The notes beneath the pieces were generated by a model. That model made no database searches. It had not been told where the DNA came from and saw only the letters and a program-made list of their open reading frames with translations. Below, one piece after another: positions 60,562 to 64,000 of a stretch of 64,000 bases of DNA (position 1 is its first letter; every line of letters begins with the position of its first letter). A program made the position numbers and the translations under genes. Origin of the DNA: Platerodrilus igneus (Eukaryota; Arthropoda; Insecta; Coleoptera; Lycidae); assembly GCA_036346225.1 (NCBI GenBank), contig JARFIW010001488.1, positions 372,001 to 436,000 of the forward strand, given 5' to 3'.

Positions 60562-63500
60562 ATGGCTGAAATAGAGAAGATGATGGTAAAGGGAGTTAGG
60601 TCTTTTGGGCCGGAGCGGGGAGAAATCCTGGAGTTCTGCTCCCCACTCACGCTGATAGTTGGGAGCAATGGGGCAGGAAAGACAAGCATCATAGAGGCTC
60701 TGAGGTATGCAACTACTGGGACACTTCCGCCAAACAGCAAAGGAGGGGCATTTGTGCACGACCCGCAGATCAGCGGCGACGAAGAGACGCGGGGCCAGGT
60801 AAAGCTTGTCTTCAGGAACAGAAAGGGAATGCAGATGACAGTTTCCAGGACTCTGCAGCTAACCAGAAGGAAGAGGAGCGAGGTGAAGACAATAGAAAGT
60901 ATCTTGTGGGAGAGAGGTCCAGGAGGAGCTGAGGCTCCTCTTTGCAACAAGCTTGCAGAGCTCGATGTTGAGGTGCCCATACAGCTGGGCGTGACTCCTG
61001 CTCTCCTGGACAGCGTGATCTTCTGCCACCAGGAGGAGGCTACGTGGCCGCTGGCAGAGCCTGCAGTGGTTAAGAGGAAGCTCGATGAGATCTTTTCCTC
61101 TGAGAGGTTCACGCGCGCACTCGATGCCCTCAAGACTCTAAGGCGAGAAAAAGCAACAGAGGCGCGGGTTCTAGAAGGGAAGCTGGAATATGCATACAAA
61201 ATGAAGGAGCAAAGGCGGAGGGCCACTGAAAGGAGGCTCAGCGCTCTCACAAGAAAGGGGGAGATAGAAGAGGAAGTTCGCCTACTGGAGGAGAGAGAAA
61301 GAGAAATAAGGAGCTTGCTCAAGAAAGAAGAGGAAAAGAAAAAGAGGAGAGAGGAGCACCAAAGGAGAGTGGAGAGGTACAAGCGAGAGATGGAGATGCT
61401 TGACAAAACGTATGCCGCAGAAGGTAGGACGTGGATCAGTGAGAAACTCCTGCGCTCGAAGAAAAGCTCCAGAAAAGAAGAGCTGGAAGTGCTGAGAGAA
61501 GAGCTAAGAGTTAGAGAAGTCGAAATAGAAAGCCTAGAGAAGAGAGAAGAGGAGCGGCGAGACACAGAGAGGCGAGTAGAGAGAATTAGGAAGGAGCTAG
61601 AGCGCAACAGGAGCGAGAGGGGAAAAGGAGAGAAAGAGCTAGAAGAGCTCCTGAAGCTCCTTTTAGAGAGGCTTGAGGAAGTTTCTAGGTTCGCAGGAAC
61701 GGAAGAGAAGGGCGATCTGGGCGGCGAGGGAGATGGCCGTGAATTGGGCAGAACTTTGGGAGAACACAGCTTTAGTTCTGCTAGCCTGCCGCACGCATAC
61801 CCGGAGAGAATTACGGCAGGAAAAGAGATCCTTCGGCTCATAAAGAAAAGGGTTGAGGCCAGGGAGGCAGAGATAGAAAAATCCCTGGAAGAGAAAAGAG
61901 AAGCAGTTCAGAAGAAAAGAGAGGAGGCTGCAGTGATCAGAGAAGAGCTACTGAGAATTAGGCGAGAGCTGGGGAAAAGAAAAGAGAACGTAGCGGGAGA
62001 CACAGCAAAATCTGTCGAGATGAAGATGCAGGAGTGGGAAAGAGAGTGGGAGAAAGATGCAGCCCTTCTTCCAAAGACAAGCGGAGAAAGAGCATTAGAG
62101 CTGAGCGAGGCTCTGTTTGAAATAACAAAGGAGATCGGCAGGCGACAGTCGGAAATGGAGAGATGGAGAGAACGAGAATCAAAAAGAGACGAGAAGAAGA
62201 AAAAAGTGGAAGAGGAGCTGCATCTCCTTGCTTCCAAGGGATGCGTCATCCACTTGGTGAGCGGAGAAGCTCTTTCGGTGGAGGAGGTGAGAAGGAGGGT
62301 TGTTTCAAGAGAAAGAGTTTCTGTGAGAGAGGAAAGGAAGGAGGGTGAAGAGAGAGAAGAAACCGAGAAAAACATTGCCATTGCAAGAAACGTGAGGGGA
62401 GTTTACGCTTCATTCATCTCAAAAAACGATGGGAAGTGCTTTCTCTGCAAAAAGAGCCTTGAGCCAGCGGACAGATACAGAGAGAGGGTGGAGGGCGTGG
62501 TCCAGAGGATAGACGAATCAATCGCTCTTCTTGAAGAAAAGAAGGAGGAGCTGACTAGGGAGAGGGAGAAGAGCACAGAAAGAGGAAGAGCTATCTCTGG
62601 AATAAAGGCCCTCCTGGAGATAGAAAGCGAAGAGCCACCAGAGCCAACAGATTTTCTTCTTAGGAAGAAAGAGAGGTTGGAGAAGGAGCTCCGTTCGGCT
62701 GAATTTTTCCTTTTTCTCGAGAAGAAGAGCCCCTTGCAGGCGATCTTCCTAGAGGTCAGGAAGTTGCTGGGGAAAAGCGAAGAAGCAGGCCAAACTGCAT
62801 TGAAATGCAGAAGCGACGCGCTAGCAGAAGAAATGGACAAGCTAAACAGAGACATAGAATCTCTGAAGGCAAGCGAGCACGCTCCTGCCCTTGAGAAGCT
62901 GAATCAAGAAAGGGATTCTGGCTTGGCCTTGGCTCTGGAAAAGATTGTTGAGTCTGTTGCAGCTCTCCTGAAGAGGGAAAAAGAACTTCTAATCGAGGAG
63001 AAAAGCATCGAGGTAGGAGAACCCCTTCAGGGCTTACTGGCGAAGAAAAGAGAAGAGCTAGAGAAGGGCAGAAAAGAGATAGAGGAGTGTGTAAGGAGAG
63101 AGGCTCTTTCCGAGCTAGAGCAGAGGAGGATGGCGGATTCTCTGAGGTACATCGACACGTCGGAGGAGCTAGAGCGAGTGAATAACTCTTTTACGGAGGA
63201 GGAGCCTCTGGAGTACCATGCAGAGTACGAGAAAGTGTGTGGGGATGCACACAGGAAGAGAGGGGAGCTTCAGGGGCTAGAGAGGCACTTGGAAGATGTC
63301 CCAGAGGATGAAGACAGGTACAACGAGCTCTTTATTAGAACGCGGATAATGAAAGAAGGGCTGGCAGACATAGAGAAGTACAGGCGAGCCTTGGAGTCTT
63401 CTGTCCTCACCTATCACTCAGAGAAGCTCTTAGAGGTGAATGCGATCGCAAGAGAGCTCTGGGAGAATACCTACAAGGGAGGAGACATAGAGTTTATCAG

Positions 63501-63897
63501 GATAGATGCGGCGGAAAAAGCGTACTCTCTCGTGATGGGGAAGCTGGGGGCAGAGCTAGAGATGCGTGGAAGAGTAAGTGCGGGACAAAAAATGCTTGCG
63601 TCGCTTGTAGTGCGGCTGGCACTTGCCGAGGCCTTTGGAATGGAGTGTGGGGCACTGGCCCTGGATGAGCCGACGACTAACATGGACAGAGAAAACATAC
63701 AGGGGTTTGCAGAGTCGCTGGCCCGTCTGCTGGAGAGGAAGAGGAGTGGGAATAAGCTCCAGCTGATTGTAATCACGCACGACGAGGAATTTGTATCAGG
63801 GCTCCTTAGAAGAGGATGTGCCGAGAATTACTATAGGGTAGAAAGGGACTCCCAGGGGAAGTCCACCATCAGAAGATTTGTCATATCTGAGAGATAG
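60562..63897 (+). CDS. RAD50: DNA double-strand break repair protein Rad50
   Basis: This 1,111-residue SMC-like ATPase belongs to the Mre11-Rad50 complex. ATG at 60562 (MAEIEKMMVKGVRSFG) is used because 60556 is TTG. Walker A GSNGAGKTS is at about residues 34-42, with LDSVIFCHQEEATWPL after it. Two long coiled coils flank the zinc hook KCFLCKKSL at about 625-632. The C-terminal lobe has the signature RVSAGQKMLASLVVRLAL near 1005 and Walker B ALDEPTTNMDREN near 1035, then VITHDEEFV. The total is shorter than yeast Rad50 (1,312), mainly through shorter coiled coils. The frame is intact over 3.3 kb despite many A/G runs. Confidence 0.97.
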   Translation: MAEIEKMMVKGVRSFGPERGEILEFCSPLTLIVGSNGAGKTSIIEALRYATTGTLPPNSKGGAFVHDPQISGDEETRGQVKLVFRNRKGMQMTVSRTLQLTRRKRSEVKTIESILWERGPGGAEAPLCNKLAELDVEVPIQLGVTPALLDSVIFCHQEEATWPLAEPAVVKRKLDEIFSSERFTRALDALKTLRREKATEARVLEGKLEYAYKMKEQRRRATERRLSALTRKGEIEEEVRLLEEREREIRSLLKKEEEKKKRREEHQRRVERYKREMEMLDKTYAAEGRTWISEKLLRSKKSSRKEELEVLREELRVREVEIESLEKREEERRDTERRVERIRKELERNRSERGKGEKELEELLKLLLERLEEVSRFAGTEEKGDLGGEGDGRELGRTLGEHSFSSASLPHAYPERITAGKEILRLIKKRVEAREAEIEKSLEEKREAVQKKREEAAVIREELLRIRRELGKRKENVAGDTAKSVEMKMQEWEREWEKDAALLPKTSGERALELSEALFEITKEIGRRQSEMERWRERESKRDEKKKKVEEELHLLASKGCVIHLVSGEALSVEEVRRRVVSRERVSVREERKEGEEREETEKNIAIARNVRGVYASFISKNDGKCFLCKKSLEPADRYRERVEGVVQRIDESIALLEEKKEELTREREKSTERGRAISGIKALLEIESEEPPEPTDFLLRKKERLEKELRSAEFFLFLEKKSPLQAIFLEVRKLLGKSEEAGQTALKCRSDALAEEMDKLNRDIESLKASEHAPALEKLNQERDSGLALALEKIVESVAALLKREKELLIEEKSIEVGEPLQGLLAKKREELEKGRKEIEECVRREALSELEQRRMADSLRYIDTSEELERVNNSFTEEEPLEYHAEYEKVCGDAHRKRGELQGLERHLEDVPEDEDRYNELFIRTRIMKEGLADIEKYRRALESSVLTYHSEKLLEVNAIARELWENTYKGGDIEFIRIDAAEKAYSLVMGKLGAELEMRGRVSAGQKMLASLVVRLALAEAFGMECGALALDEPTTNMDRENIQGFAESLARLLERKRSGNKLQLIVITHDEEFVSGLLRRGCAENYYRVERDSQGKSTIRRFVISER

Positions 63898-64000
63898 AGC
63901 ACTTTTCCGCAAGAAAGGAGCGGATACTCTGTCCGGCTTCTTTTCGCCTCTCTTTCCGGAATCTTGCTGTCGGTTTATGCTGCTCTATCCAGCGTTAGCC

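Noticed and set aside
60441..61841. A 466-residue Ser/Leu-rich open frame on the minus strand
   Set aside because: It is the antisense of Rad50 coiled coil, where Glu/Lys/Arg codons read as Ser/Leu/Phe in reverse.

Overview
The window reads as compact nuclear DNA from a reduced eukaryote, most likely a microsporidian. Genes are close together on both strands, I see no spliceosomal introns, and most are shortened versions of core eukaryotic genes: nucleoporin Nup155/170, RPC25, RPA12, mRNA cap methyltransferase, uS12, RPN10, AsnRS, UTP10, RPN7, NAT10/Kre33, Pol-alpha B subunit, MetAP2, LST8, V-ATPase D, SRP receptor alpha, uL23, CDK1, SPN1 and RAD50. A class II photolyase is present; one has been described in the microsporidian Antonospora locustae. 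I cannot name the genus.

Layout. 1-7.1 kb: Nup155/170 (cut by the left edge), a Ser/Thr kinase, two RNA polymerase subunits, one unknown gene and the photolyase. 7.5-11.3 kb: three same-strand genes encoding a membrane helix followed by a coiled coil; one carries a 14-unit 48-bp repeat. 11.8-26 kb: housekeeping genes (cap methyltransferase, uS12, RPN10, AsnRS, UTP10, RPN7, a BRPF-like chromatin reader, NAT10). 26.1-30.8 kb: five tandem paralogues of an unrecognised multi-pass membrane protein family, some with broken frames. 30.9-40.4 kb: POL12, an intron-bearing tRNA-Tyr, MAP2, LST8, a SulP-type transporter, VMA8, SRP101 and the 3' part of a large membrane protein gene. 40.4-48.3 kb is a near-identical direct repeat of about 7.9 kb of this block, and 48.3-54.8 kb is a third, colinear but very corrupted copy. 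54.8-63.9 kb returns to clean unique sequence: the 5' part of the membrane protein gene, uL23, CDK1, SPN1, two unknown membrane genes (or one) and RAD50.

Reliability. Many essential genes are split between frames at single-base homopolymer slips (Nup155/170, ABD1, UTP10, POL12, MAP2, SPN1). The repeat copies differ mainly by small, mostly one-base, indels, and the third copy is almost free of homopolymers. Together these point to residual long-read error and a mis-assembly around one 8-bp microhomology. The true locus is probably single copy. I therefore annotate split genes as single loci and treat copy 2 and copy 3 genes as broken or artefactual.

The most interesting biology is the two lineage-specific membrane protein clusters, the photolyase, an LST8-like protein, a BRPF-type reader with PHD, bromodomain and PWWP-like parts, and divergent gene pairs whose start codons lie only about 9-16 bp apart around an AATTTTT tract.
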